Below, piece by piece: positions 16,681 through 25,097 of a DNA stretch of 64,000 nucleotides. Each line of letters opens with the position of its first letter. Position 1 is the first letter of the stretch. The DNA lies in contig NZ_KI912613.1 in the NCBI RefSeq assembly GCF_000519325.1, forward strand, positions 207,631-271,630. The letters run 5' to 3'. The DNA is from Patulibacter minatonensis DSM 18081. Its GTDB lineage: Bacteria; Actinomycetota; Thermoleophilia; Solirubrobacterales; Solirubrobacteraceae. The notes beneath the pieces are model-generated. The model was not told where the DNA came from, searched no databases, and saw nothing but the letters and a program-made list of their open reading frames with translations. The translations under genes were made by a program, and so were the position numbers.

Positions 16681-18363
16681 CTAGGGCGCGGTCGTCGTCG
16701 TGGTCGTGGCGTCCGGGGACGTGGTGGTCGTGGGGGTGTCCGGGGCCGTGGTCGTGCTCGGGTCGTCCGGCGCGGTGGTGGCCGTCGGGCCGTCGGGGCC
16801 CGTCGTGGTCGTGGGCGCGTCCGGGGCGGTGGTGGTCGTCGGCGCGTCCGGGCCGGTCGTCGATCCGGGTGCGTCGTCCGGACCGGTGCCGGGCGTCGGG
16901 TCCGGGACCGTCGGGTCCGGCGTCGGGACGGCGGGCGGTGCGGTCGTGAGGTCCTCGGGGGTGCCGCCGATCGGCTCGTCGGCCTCCGGCACGTGGACGA
17001 CGACCGCGGCATCGGCGGTCGTCGGCGCGTCGCTCCCCGCCGGCGTCGTGTCGGGCGGGATCGGGACGCCGACGTTCCCGCCGTCCGTCGGGCTCGAGGT
17101 GCCCGCGGTCGTCGGCACCGGCACGAGCACCTCGACCGGCTCCGCCGTCGTCGAGGGCGCCGTCCCGGTGTCGCCGGGATCGCCCGGGCCAGGGCCCGTA
17201 CCGGGCTCTCCCGACGGATCGGCCGTGCCGATCGGCGTGGTCACGGAGACCACGTTGCTGACGCCGTCGGCGGTCCGTGCGCCGTCCGCGACCGCGGCAC
17301 GGGTGGCCTGCGCGGGTGCCAGCTGCATGCGCACCCGCACGCGGTAGGGGCCGGCGGCGGTGGCGTCGGGACCGTCGACGAGGTCCACGAGCGCCCGCAG
17401 CGCGACCGGTCCCGAGGTGGTCGACGCGGTCCTCCCGAGCGCCGCGACGGCCGCGTCGTCGAGCCGGATCCGCACGTCGAGCCTGCCGGGCAGCGTCGCG
17501 TCGTCCGCCGCACCGCCGTCGTCGGACGACGCCGGGTCGCCGGTCGCGGCGGGATCGTCCGCGGCGCTCGGCCCGGTGCCGTCGGACGCCCCGGCGTCGT
17601 CGGTCCTGCCCGTGTCGCCGGTCGTCGCGGGGTCGTCCGTCGTCGCGTCGCCGTCCGCGGCGCCGGCCCCGTGGGTCTCGCCGACGGCGTCCAGCCCCAT
17701 CCTGGCGGCCACGCTCAGGCGATCGCCGATCGTCGCGGTGCTCGAGGCGTCCGCCCCGGTCGAGGTCGTGATCCGGCGCGCGGAGAGCCGCACCCGGACC
17801 TCGCTGCCGGCCTTCAGCGTGCCCGAGTCGGTGCCGGTGACGCTGAGGTCGGTGACGCGCAGCCGGACCCCGGCCGTCGTGACCGCCCCGTCGCCACCGC
17901 CGGGCGGTGCGTCGCCGCCGGCCCCGCCCCCGGTGGCCCCACCGCCGGCGGCCCCACCGTCCGGGGCGCCGTCGTCGGTGCCGGCGTCGGACCCGGTGCC
18001 GCCCGCGGCGCTCGCGCCGATCCCGGTGTCGCCGGCCGCGTCGGAGCCTGATCCGCTGCCCGTCGTGCCCGCACCGGCACCGCCCGCGCCGGATCCCGCC
18101 GTCGGGGTCGGGCCGGAGGTCGCGGTCGCCCCGGCAGGGGTCCCGCCGTCGGTGGTCGCCCCGCCGGATCCCGCCGTCCGTCGGCCGTCGGCGCGGTCGC
18201 CGCCGGCCACGACCAGCGCCCCGCCCCGGTCGCCGCCCGAGCCGCCCTCCACGGTCGACGAGCCCGCGGGCGTGAAGACGTGGCCGACCCCGAGGGTCGC
18301 CACCACGAGCGACGCCCCGATCACGGAGGCGACGCCCACGTCTCGTCGGGTCCGGCGGTCCAT
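16681..18363 (-). CDS. secreted or anchored low-complexity Ser/Thr/Gly/Asp-rich protein
   Basis: 560 residues. One hydrophobic segment near the N-terminus (VGVASVIGASLVVATLGVGHVF) serves as signal or anchor. The mature part alternates long disordered Gly/Ala/Asp/Thr tracts with two similar beta-type segments, around VRLRVTDLSVTGTDSGTLKA and LDVRIRLDDAAVAALG, probably one split or duplicated Ig-like domain. The last 80 residues are a run of PDxPTTTT repeats, as in wall-spanning or O-glycosylated stalks; there is no LPXTG sorting motif. Start ATG 18363 begins MDRRTRRDV. It ends 11 bases before cobJ on the same strand, though no functional link to cobalamin is evident. Confidence 0.7.
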   Translation of the reverse strand: MDRRTRRDVGVASVIGASLVVATLGVGHVFTPAGSSTVEGGSGGDRGGALVVAGGDRADGRRTAGSGGATTDGGTPAGATATSGPTPTAGSGAGGAGAGTTGSGSGSDAAGDTGIGASAAGGTGSDAGTDDGAPDGGAAGGGATGGGAGGDAPPGGGDGAVTTAGVRLRVTDLSVTGTDSGTLKAGSEVRVRLSARRITTSTGADASSTATIGDRLSVAARMGLDAVGETHGAGAADGDATTDDPATTGDTGRTDDAGASDGTGPSAADDPAATGDPASSDDGGAADDATLPGRLDVRIRLDDAAVAALGRTASTTSGPVALRALVDLVDGPDATAAGPYRVRVRMQLAPAQATRAAVADGARTADGVSNVVSVTTPIGTADPSGEPGTGPGPGDPGDTGTAPSTTAEPVEVLVPVPTTAGTSSPTDGGNVGVPIPPDTTPAGSDAPTTADAAVVVHVPEADEPIGGTPEDLTTAPPAVPTPDPTVPDPTPGTGPDDAPGSTTGPDAPTTTTAPDAPTTTTGPDGPTATTAPDDPSTTTAPDTPTTTTSPDATTTTTTAP

Positions 18364-18571
18364 GGGGTTCCGATCGACCGATCTCCGGGCGACCTTTACC
18401 CCTCGACGCCCGCGTCGCACGTGTACGCCCGCTCCGTGAGGGTGCACCCCGGTTTCCTGGCCGAACGTACGACGGACCGGACGTTCCACCGACGCCGGGA
18501 GCGTCCGGCGCTCGGACGCCCGCCGACCCGGGGACGTTGGCCGCCCCGGCCTTCCGGGTACGGCGTACAGC

Positions 18572-19132
18572 ATGGCCGACCCCGAGTCCCCTCCGCCGCT
18601 CGTCCCGCTCGGAGACACGACAGGCGAGCTCGAGATCCGGAAGGAGTCCTGGCGCGAGCAGGTCCACGAGTTCGTCGCGGCCGACGGTCCGGTCGCCCGG
18701 ATCGACTACTCCGTGTGGAGCGGCAGGGCGCGAGCCGAGAGCGCCGGGGGGGCCTGGGGCTTCTCGCGGGTGAAGGGCCTCACGAGCTCGCGGGTGGAGA
18801 TCACCGAGGGCGAGTCCGGCGCCGAGGTCGCCCGGATGGACAAGCGGACCTGGACGCGCGGCGGCACCGTCGAGCTCGGCGGGAGCAGCTACGAGCTCAA
18901 GGCGCACGGCTGGCTGCGCACGACCTGGACGTGGGAGCGGGACGGGACGACCGTCGTCGAGGTCGACCTCCCCGGGTCCCTCGGCAAGCGCAAGGGCACC
19001 GCGCAGGTGACCGACGCCGGACGGAGCGACCCCAACGCATCGCTCCTGCTGCTGCTCACCCTGCACGTGCACACGTCCGACAGCAGCTCCGCGGCCACGG
19101 CGGCGACGGCGGGAGCCGCGGTCAGCACCTGA
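18572..19132 (+). CDS. hypothetical beta-rich protein
   Basis: 186 residues without a signal peptide. The central part is a series of short beta-strand-like segments (ARIDYSVWSG, VARMDKRTWTRGG, YELKAHGWLRTTWTWERDG). The pattern is reminiscent of the tubby-C/LURP-one type of beta-barrel, but this is only a resemblance. The C-terminus has a hydrophobic stretch (NASLLLLLTLHVH) followed by Ser/Ala-rich sequence. TACGGC seven bases before the ATG may be a weak leaderless promoter. It precedes cobA by 50 bases on the same strand and could be cotranscribed with it. Confidence 0.65.
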   Translation: MADPESPPPLVPLGDTTGELEIRKESWREQVHEFVAADGPVARIDYSVWSGRARAESAGGAWGFSRVKGLTSSRVEITEGESGAEVARMDKRTWTRGGTVELGGSSYELKAHGWLRTTWTWERDGTTVVEVDLPGSLGKRKGTAQVTDAGRSDPNASLLLLLTLHVHTSDSSSAATAATAGAAVST

Positions 19133-19182
19133 TCGCTCCGCGGGGGACCGTCCGGCCCCGGCTCTCCGGTACCGTGCCGCCG

Positions 19183-20094
19183 GTGACGGTCCACCTCATC
19201 GGGGCGGGGCCGGGCGATCCGGACCTCCTCACCGTCCGCGCCGCCGAGCTCGTCCGGACCGCCGACGTCGTCGTCAGCGACCGCCCCTCCTCGGACCCCG
19301 TCGTCGCCCTCGCCCCGCCCGGCGCCGAGCGCGTCCTCGTCGGCAAGGTCCCCGCCGACCCCGGGCCGCCCGCCGTGGCCGCCCGGCGCGCGCTGCCGCA
19401 GGACGAGGTCTGCCGGCTGCTCGTCGACCTCGGGCGGTCCGGCCGCGAGGTCGTGCGCCTGAAGAGCGGGGACCCGTTCGTCGCGGCCCGCGGCGGCGAG
19501 GAGGCGCTCGCGCTCCAGGAGGCGGGCGTGCCGTTCACGGTCGTCCCGGGGATCAGCGCGGGCATCGCGGCGCCCGCGTTCGCCGGGATCCCGGTCCACG
19601 TCCGGCAGCTCTCGCGCGTCGTGACCGTCCTGGCCGGCAACACCGACCCGGAGTACCCGGGCGAGGTCGACTGGGACGCCCTGGCGCGCCTGGACGGCAC
19701 GATCGTCGTCCTCACCGGCCGGTCGCGGATCCGCCGGATCGCCGGCCACCTGCTCGCGGCCGGGATGCCGGACGACACCCCGGTCGCCGCGATCAGCGCC
19801 GCGGGCCGGGCCGGTGCGCAGGAGACGATCCGCGGCACGCTGACCGCGCTGCCACCCCGGCTCCCCGCCCCGGTGACCTTCGTGATCGGGGCCGTCGCCG
19901 GTCTCGACCTCGCGTGGTTCGCGGACGGCCGCTCGTCGACCGTGGCTGAGTCCGGCTCGGTCGCCCCGGTGCGCCCCGCCGACGGCGACGCCGGGGCGCC
20001 GGACGCCGCCACGCGCGGCCGACGCACGCCCCGCCCCGCCGGTCACCGGTCCACCGACGACGCCGCGGAGGAGGCCCAGGATGCACATCCCTGA
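19183..20094 (+). CDS. cobA: uroporphyrinogen-III C-methyltransferase (SUMT)
   Basis: 303 residues. HLIGAGPGDPDLLTVRAAEL, VVRLKSGDPFVAARGGEE, VVPGISAGIAAPAFAGIPV and the C-terminal VTFVIGAVAG are in the order expected for SUMT, which methylates uroporphyrinogen III at C2 and C7 to give precorrin-2. Two deviations are visible: the usual YD of the first substrate loop is replaced (VVVSDRPSS) and LKGGDP reads LKSGDP. A 55-residue Ala/Arg-rich tail follows the enzyme domain. The GTG start lies seven bases after TACCGT (19170-19175). The stop overlaps cbiM by 14 bases, starting a four-gene unit. Confidence 0.88.
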   Translation: MTVHLIGAGPGDPDLLTVRAAELVRTADVVVSDRPSSDPVVALAPPGAERVLVGKVPADPGPPAVAARRALPQDEVCRLLVDLGRSGREVVRLKSGDPFVAARGGEEALALQEAGVPFTVVPGISAGIAAPAFAGIPVHVRQLSRVVTVLAGNTDPEYPGEVDWDALARLDGTIVVLTGRSRIRRIAGHLLAAGMPDDTPVAAISAAGRAGAQETIRGTLTALPPRLPAPVTFVIGAVAGLDLAWFADGRSSTVAESGSVAPVRPADGDAGAPDAATRGRRTPRPAGHRSTDDAAEEAQDAHP

Positions 20095-21013
20095 GGGCTT
20101 CCTCACCGGCACGACGACCGCGATCGGCGCCGGCGTCGCCGTCGCCGGCCTCGCGGTCGCGATCCGCAGGGCCGACATGCACGCCGACAACGGCAAGCTG
20201 CCGCTGGCCGGCCTGGCGGGCGCGTTCTTCCTCGTCGGCGACACGCCGTTCCTGCCGATCGGCATCGGCACCCAGGGGCACCTGCTCGGCGGCACCCTGG
20301 CGATCGCGCTGCTCGGACCGTGGCTCGGGATGATCACGATCTCGGTCGTCACGGTCGTCCAGGCGCTCGTGCAGGGCGACGGCGGCATCACCGTCCTCGG
20401 CCTGAACATCGTCAACGCGGCGCTCGTGCCCGCGTTCATCGGCTGGCCGATCCTGCGCGGCGTCCAGGCGGTGATCCGCCGGTGGCAGGGCCGCAGCACC
20501 ACGGGGGGCCTCGCGGCCGCGTGCGCCGTGGCGGCGTACGTCAACGTCGTGCTGGCCGCCTGCCTCTTCGTCGTCGAGTTCCACCTGGGGCACAAGGGCT
20601 CGGTCCAGCTCGGTCCGGTCGTCGGCGGCACGATCGGCACCTACGCGCTGATCGGGATCGTCGAGGCGCTCGTGACCGCGGGCATCGTGCGCGCGCTGCT
20701 GGCCCGCAGGCCGGACCTCGTGCTGATCGCGCCCCCCGAGCTGCGGCGCTCCGCGAAGCCGCCGGTCCGACGGCGGCCGGCGCCCGCGGGACCGCGCGTC
20801 CCGCCGCCCCCGGGGACGGAGCCGCAGGGCCCGCGCCGGCCGGCGACCGTCGGGAGCCGGCCGCCGGAGGACGTCGCGGCCCGGGCCGGTGACGCCGGCG
20901 CGTCGCCGCCCCCGCCGCCGGGCTGCGAGCCGCAGGGTCCGCGACCGGCCGCGCCCCCGCCGCCCGCGCCCGCCGCGGACGACCCGCCCGGTGCCCGGGA
21001 CCGATCCGCGTGA
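20081..21013 (+). CDS. cbiM: CbiM-type energy-coupling-factor transporter permease
   Basis: 310 residues. The N-terminus MHIPEGFL matches the invariant start of CbiM, whose first residues and early histidine bind cobalt. About six membrane helices fill residues 8-215, including GIGTQGHLLGGTLAIALLGPW. CbiM is the substrate-binding component of an ECF importer for Co2+. The last 90 residues are cytoplasmic Pro-rich sequence with two copies of a PPPPG(T/C)EPQGP motif, unusual for the family. No CbiN, CbiQ or CbiO gene is in the window. GAGGAGGCCCAGG precedes the ATG, inside cobA. Confidence 0.87.
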   Translation: MHIPEGFLTGTTTAIGAGVAVAGLAVAIRRADMHADNGKLPLAGLAGAFFLVGDTPFLPIGIGTQGHLLGGTLAIALLGPWLGMITISVVTVVQALVQGDGGITVLGLNIVNAALVPAFIGWPILRGVQAVIRRWQGRSTTGGLAAACAVAAYVNVVLAACLFVVEFHLGHKGSVQLGPVVGGTIGTYALIGIVEALVTAGIVRALLARRPDLVLIAPPELRRSAKPPVRRRPAPAGPRVPPPPGTEPQGPRRPATVGSRPPEDVAARAGDAGASPPPPPGCEPQGPRPAAPPPPAPAADDPPGARDRSA

Positions 21014-21050
21014 CCACGACCGCCGCCCGTCCCACCACCGGAGGACCCGC

Positions 21051-21779
21051 ATGACCGACGAGCCGACCACCCCCGAGCCCGCCGGCACCACTCCGCCCGG
21101 CGCGAACCCGGACGAGGGCGCGACCGCCCTGGACCCGACCGTCGCCCCGGGCCCCGAGGCCGCGGAACGGCACAAGGACGCCGACCTGCCCCACACGCCC
21201 GACGACAAGGGCTCCGAGGAGGCCGTCCGCCGCAAGAAGCGCGACCTGCCGCTCGTCGCCGTCGTCACCGGCAAGGGCAAAGGCAAGTCGACGTCGTCGT
21301 TCGGGATGCTGCAGCGCTCCTGGGCGCGGGGCTACCGGTGCGGGGTCTTCCAGTTCGTGAAGGGCGGCAAGTGGAAGGTCGGCGAGCGCAAGGCCGCCGA
21401 GGCCCTGTCGGCCTCCGGCGCCGGCGGCACGATCGAGTGGGAGATCCAGGGCAAGGGCTGGACCTGGATCCAGAAGGACATGACCGAGTCCGAGGACATC
21501 GCCAAGGCCGGATGGGAGGAGGTCAAGCGCCGCATCGCCGCCGAGCGGTACGAGTTCCTGCTGCTGGACGAGATCACCTACCCGATCTCCTGGGGCTGGA
21601 TCGACGTCGAGGACGTGATCGAGACCCTCGCCGCGCGCCCGGGCTTCCAGCACGTCGTCCTGACCGGCCGCAACGCCCACGAGCGCCTGGTCGAGACCGC
21701 CGACCTGGTCTCCGAGGTCGTCAACGTGAAGCACCCGATGGCCGCCGGCATCCGCGCCCAGCAGGGGATCGACTGGTGA
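21051..21779 (+). CDS. cobO: cob(I)yrinic acid a,c-diamide adenosyltransferase
   Basis: 242 residues. The P-loop VTGKGKGKSTSSFG is followed by CGVFQFVKGGKWKVGE, EWEIQGKGWTW, LLLDEITYPISWGW and HVVLTGRNAHERL, all diagnostic of the CobO/BtuR family, which adds the 5'-deoxyadenosyl group of ATP to cob(I)alamin precursors. An acidic/Pro-rich extension of about 65 residues precedes the enzyme domain; family members are usually near 200 residues. GAGGA lies just upstream of the ATG. The stop overlaps the following GTG by four bases, so translation of the phosphatase-like gene is coupled. Confidence 0.93.
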   Translation: MTDEPTTPEPAGTTPPGANPDEGATALDPTVAPGPEAAERHKDADLPHTPDDKGSEEAVRRKKRDLPLVAVVTGKGKGKSTSSFGMLQRSWARGYRCGVFQFVKGGKWKVGERKAAEALSASGAGGTIEWEIQGKGWTWIQKDMTESEDIAKAGWEEVKRRIAAERYEFLLLDEITYPISWGWIDVEDVIETLAARPGFQHVVLTGRNAHERLVETADLVSEVVNVKHPMAAGIRAQQGIDW

Positions 21780-22873
21780 CCCCCTCCGGCGGCTCCCTCC
21801 CCGGCGACGTCTGGGACGACCCGGACGACGTCGGCGAGCCGGCCGCCGACCGCAGCACCCGCGGGCAGCGCATCCTCGTGATCCCGGACGGCCTCGCCGA
21901 GACGCCCGGCCCCCGCGGCACCACGCTGTCGTCGTTCACGCCGATGGCCCTGAACGCGATCGCGAAGCGCGGGGCCGTCCGCCGTGTGGCCACCACGCCC
22001 CCCGGCCTGTTGCCGGGCAGCGAGGTCGGCCTGCCGCTGCTCCTCGGTTGGACGCCGACGCGGACCGTGTCGCGCGGCCGGGTCGACGCCGCCGCCAGCG
22101 GCCTGACCGAGCCGGCCGGAGCGGTCGTCCACCGGGTCGACGTCCGCCACGACGACGGCCGTCCCTGGCCCGAGCTCGCCCCGACGGCGCTGTCGCTGCT
22201 CCACGGCCTGGACGAGGCGCTCCACGTCCAGCACCTCGCCGCCCACCGCATGCTCGTCTGGGGCCACCGCACCCCGACGCTGCCGCGGCGCCTGGACCTC
22301 GACGACCTCGGCGCCGCGAACGGGGTCGAGGGCACCCACGAGCCGGGTGACCTCCCCCGCTTCCAGCTCTGGCCCGACGGCGAGACCCCTGGACCGATCC
22401 TCGACGAGGACACCGCCGTGGTCTGCGCCCCGCGGTCGACGATGGCGGGCGTCGCGCGCCTGATGGGCGCCGCGACGATCCACCCGAGCGGCGCGACCGG
22501 TCGACCGGGCACCGACGTCGCGGCCAAGTGCCGCGCCGCCACGACGCTCCTGCGCGACGGGTTCCACACGGTCGTCGTCCACGTCGGCAGCCCGGACGAG
22601 GCGTCCCACGCCCGCGACCCGCAGGCCAAGCGCCTGGAGGCCCAGCGGATCGACCGCGACCTGCTCGCGCCGCTCGCCGCCCTCGCGCTCGACCTCGGCG
22701 CGACGCTGGCGGTCTGCCCCGACCACGGCACCGACCCGCGGACGGGTGATCACCTGGCCGACCCGGTCCCGGCCGTCGTCTGGGGCCCGGGCATCCGGCC
22801 GACCGGCCCCGACCGCCTGACGGAGGACGCGGTCGCGGGAGCACCGGTGGTCGCGTCCCCCTGGACGCCCTGA
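21776..22873 (+). CDS. phosphoglycerate mutase-like metalloenzyme in the cob operon
   Basis: 365 residues of the alkaline-phosphatase superfamily. LVIPDGLAETPGPRG supplies the first metal-binding aspartate, GLLPGSEVGLPLLLG matches the ApgM (cofactor-independent mutase) substrate loop, and HVGSPDEASHARDPQAKR with CPDHGTDPRTGDHLADPVP supplies the C-terminal metal-ligand set. Residues about 215-240 (EDTAVVCAPRSTMAGVARLMG) also follow ApgM order. ApgM enzymes interconvert phosphoglycerates, but the coupled position after cobO suggests a phosphoryl-transfer step in nucleotide-loop synthesis instead. That is inference; a moonlighting glycolytic gene is the alternative. The start is GTG 21776. Confidence 0.78.
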   Translation: MTPSGGSLPGDVWDDPDDVGEPAADRSTRGQRILVIPDGLAETPGPRGTTLSSFTPMALNAIAKRGAVRRVATTPPGLLPGSEVGLPLLLGWTPTRTVSRGRVDAAASGLTEPAGAVVHRVDVRHDDGRPWPELAPTALSLLHGLDEALHVQHLAAHRMLVWGHRTPTLPRRLDLDDLGAANGVEGTHEPGDLPRFQLWPDGETPGPILDEDTAVVCAPRSTMAGVARLMGAATIHPSGATGRPGTDVAAKCRAATTLLRDGFHTVVVHVGSPDEASHARDPQAKRLEAQRIDRDLLAPLAALALDLGATLAVCPDHGTDPRTGDHLADPVPAVVWGPGIRPTGPDRLTEDAVAGAPVVASPWTP

Positions 22874-23071
22874 CGGCGGCGCGGTCCGCCGCGGACGCGC
22901 CCACCGCCTCCGCCACCGCGTCGACGCCGTACTCGCGGGCGGCGCCGTCGGGACGCCGGACGCGGTCCGCGCGGCGGCCCCTCCACCCGGTCGGACGGGG
23001 GTTCCGCGGCCCCGCTGTGCGATCGTCCGGAGGCATCGCACAGGACTCGTTCCCCGACCGTTCCACGGCGT

Positions 23072-23177
23072 TATGCTCGCGGCGATGTCGCCCGTGACCC
23101 TCCACGCACCAGCACGCGTCACGCGACGCCCGCCCACGGGCCGTCCCCGTCACCGCGCCCTCGCCGGGCCCCGCTGA
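23072..23177 (+). CDS. possible leaderless leader peptide upstream of the oxidase subunit III gene
   Basis: TATGCT at 23072-23077 is followed after seven bases by ATG 23085, opening a 30-codon ORF that ends TGA at 23175-23177, two bases before the ATG of the subunit III gene. The peptide (MSPVTLHAPARVTRRPP and on) is Arg/Pro-rich with no known similarity. Proline and arginine runs are typical of ribosome-stalling leader peptides, and the closeness of its stop to the next start would couple translation. Coding status is not proven; the alternative is that only the promoter is real. Confidence 0.4.
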
Positions 23178-23179
23178 GG

Positions 23180-23830
23180 ATGCTCGGCACCGACGACGAG
23201 GAGGTCCAGCCCCTCCCCCGCCCGGCCGTCGCCGCGGCGCCGACCGCGAAGGACGGGCCCCCGTCCCGTTGGACGTCGGGCCACGTCCCCGGCGAGGTCG
23301 GCCTCTGGATCTTCATCCTCGGGGACATGCTCGTCTTCGGGCTGTTCTTCGGGATCTTCATCGTGCAGCGCGGCGACGGGCTCGAGGAGTTCCGGGCCGG
23401 CCGGGAGACCCTGAGCACGGAGTTCGGCGTCGCCAACACCGTGCTGCTGCTCACCGGCTCGATCCTCGTCGTGCTCGGCATGCGCGCGGTGCGGGAGAAC
23501 CGCCGCCGGCTCGCCTCGCAGCTCCTGCTCGGGGCGATGGCGACGGGCACGATGTTCGCCATCGACAAGGCGATCGAGTGGGGCGAGAAGTTCGGCGACG
23601 GCCTGAACCCCGGGACGAACGACTTCTACACCCTGTACTTCGCGTTCACGGGGATCCACCTCGTGCACCTGCTGATCGGCATGGTCGCCCTCGGCGTCAT
23701 GGTGCGCCTGACCCGCCGACCGACGCCCGGCGAGCACGACCAGGCGCTCCTCGAGAGCGGGGCCACGTTCTGGCACCTCGTGGACCTGCTCTGGCTCGTC
23801 CTCTTCCCGCTCTTCTACCTGGTGGCCTGA
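23180..23830 (+). CDS. cytochrome c oxidase subunit III-type protein
   Basis: 216 residues with five predicted membrane helices, starting VGLWIFILGDMLVFGLFFGIF. The motif YFAFTGIHLVHLLIGMVALG and the last helix HLVDLLWLVLFPLFYLVA are characteristic of heme-copper oxidase subunit III. The absence of subunits I and II next door and the short length resemble NorE-type proteins associated with nitric oxide reductase, so its partner complex is uncertain. It does not pump protons itself. It is followed after two bases by a subunit IV-type gene. Confidence 0.86.
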   Translation: MLGTDDEEVQPLPRPAVAAAPTAKDGPPSRWTSGHVPGEVGLWIFILGDMLVFGLFFGIFIVQRGDGLEEFRAGRETLSTEFGVANTVLLLTGSILVVLGMRAVRENRRRLASQLLLGAMATGTMFAIDKAIEWGEKFGDGLNPGTNDFYTLYFAFTGIHLVHLLIGMVALGVMVRLTRRPTPGEHDQALLESGATFWHLVDLLWLVLFPLFYLVA

Positions 23831-23832
23831 CC

Positions 23833-24120
23833 GTGCAGCAGATCGTCCGCAACAGCCGCGCATCGGTCGTCATCTGGGCGGCGCTCGTCGTCGCCACGCT
23901 CGCGTCGTGGTGGCTCGGCATCCACGAGGGCGGCGCACCCGGCGACGGCGCGACGGTCGGCGGCGTCGCCGTCCTCGTCATCACGTTCGTGAAGGTCTGG
24001 TTCGTCGGCCGGCACTTCATGGACATCCGCGAGTCGACCCTCCTCCTGCGCACCATCTTCGACGCTTATGTCGTGCTGCTCTGCACCGCCCTCTGCGTCC
24101 TGTACCTCGTGACCTCCTGA
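23833..24120 (+). CDS. cytochrome c oxidase subunit IV family protein
   Basis: 95 residues with three predicted membrane helices: VVIWAALVVATLASWWLG, VGGVAVLVITFVKVWFVG and AYVVLLCTALCVLYLV. The segment FVKVWFVGRHFMDIRES matches the small prokaryotic COX4/NorF-like family (FxKxxxVxxxFMxLR). It starts with GTG two bases after the subunit III stop, so the two are co-translated. Probably a small accessory subunit of the same oxidase or nitric oxide reductase. Confidence 0.85.
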   Translation: MQQIVRNSRASVVIWAALVVATLASWWLGIHEGGAPGDGATVGGVAVLVITFVKVWFVGRHFMDIRESTLLLRTIFDAYVVLLCTALCVLYLVTS

Positions 24121-24166
24121 CCGGCCGCGACCGCATCCCCGACCCGACACCCGAAAGCGAAGCCCG

Positions 24167-24961
24167 ATGAGCACGCTCACCCCGTCCGCCGACGCGCCCC
24201 CCACCGGCGCGTCGCCCCCCACGTCCGTCCAAGGATCGTTCGGGCTCTCGACCCGCACGCAGATCGCCTGCGCCTGGGCGGGGATCTACCTGATCGTGCT
24301 CGTCGTGGGCGGCTGGCTGGTCATGACCCGCTTCATCCCGCCGATGGGGGCCAACGACAGCGCCCAGCAGATCGCCGATCACTACCGCGACAACACGGAC
24401 GTGATCCGCGCGGGCCTCGTCATCGGCTTCTGCGGCTGGGCCGGCTGGGGCGCCCTGACCGCGGTGATCGCCGTGCAGATGAACCGCATGCACCCCAAGC
24501 GCCCGGTGCTCGCGATGATCCAGCTGATCTCCGGTGCCGGCGGGTGGATCTTCCTCTCCGCCGCGACGATCATCCTGATCGTCGCCTCGTTCCGGCCGGA
24601 GCGGTCGCCCGAGCTGACGCAGACCCTGCACGACCTCGGGTGGATCATGCTGTTCATCACGGTCCCGATCTTCTCGTTCCAGGCGCTCGTGATCGGGGTC
24701 GCGACCCTCAAGCGCGACGTCGCGCGGCAGGTCTACCCGCGGTGGTTCGGCTTCCTGAACATCTGGGTCGCGATCCTCTTCGTCCCCGCGCTGTTCCTCC
24801 CGTTCTTCAAGACCGGGCCGTTCTCGTGGCAGGGCGCCGCGGTCTACTGGCTCGCGTTCGTCGTCTTCTTCACCTGGATCCTCGCGATGTGGGTGGTCAT
24901 CCGCGCGGCGGCGAAGGAGGAGCTGCAGGAGCACGTCGAGGCCGCCGCGGCGCAGGCCTGA
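24167..24961 (+). CDS. multi-pass membrane protein of oxidase-associated operon
   Basis: 264 residues with about six membrane helices (for example CAWAGIYLIVLVVGGWLVM, IFLSAATIILIVASF, AAVYWLAFVVFFTWILAMWVVI) after a Pro/Thr-rich N-terminal tail of 25 residues. No family recognised. Tandem placement 46 bases after the subunit III/IV genes, with the AG-rich GAAAGCGAAG before the ATG, suggests it belongs to the same unit and may be a further membrane subunit or assembly factor. No heme-binding His pair is evident. Confidence 0.75.
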   Translation: MSTLTPSADAPPTGASPPTSVQGSFGLSTRTQIACAWAGIYLIVLVVGGWLVMTRFIPPMGANDSAQQIADHYRDNTDVIRAGLVIGFCGWAGWGALTAVIAVQMNRMHPKRPVLAMIQLISGAGGWIFLSAATIILIVASFRPERSPELTQTLHDLGWIMLFITVPIFSFQALVIGVATLKRDVARQVYPRWFGFLNIWVAILFVPALFLPFFKTGPFSWQGAAVYWLAFVVFFTWILAMWVVIRAAAKEELQEHVEAAAAQA

Positions 24962-24968
24962 ACGCGCG

Positions 24969-24990
24969 GGCGGGGCGGCGACGCCCCGCC
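24969..24990 (+). terminator. strong hairpin after the oxidase operon
   Basis: A 9-bp perfect GC stem (GGCGGGGCG/CGCCCCGCC) closed by a GCGA tetraloop begins eight bases after the upstream stop. A second weaker hairpin (GGACC-N5-GGTCC) follows at about 25018-25032. There is no U-tract, as is common for terminators in GC-rich actinobacteria. It separates the oxidase unit from cobB. Confidence 0.65.
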
Positions 24991-25097
24991 GTCGGAGCGC
25001 TCCCCCGAAAGGCCGGAGGACCTGCGAGGTCCGGCGCTCAGGGACCCCGCCGCCGCCGGACCGAGGGGGCCGGGAGCGACCCGATACGGTCCGCCGC

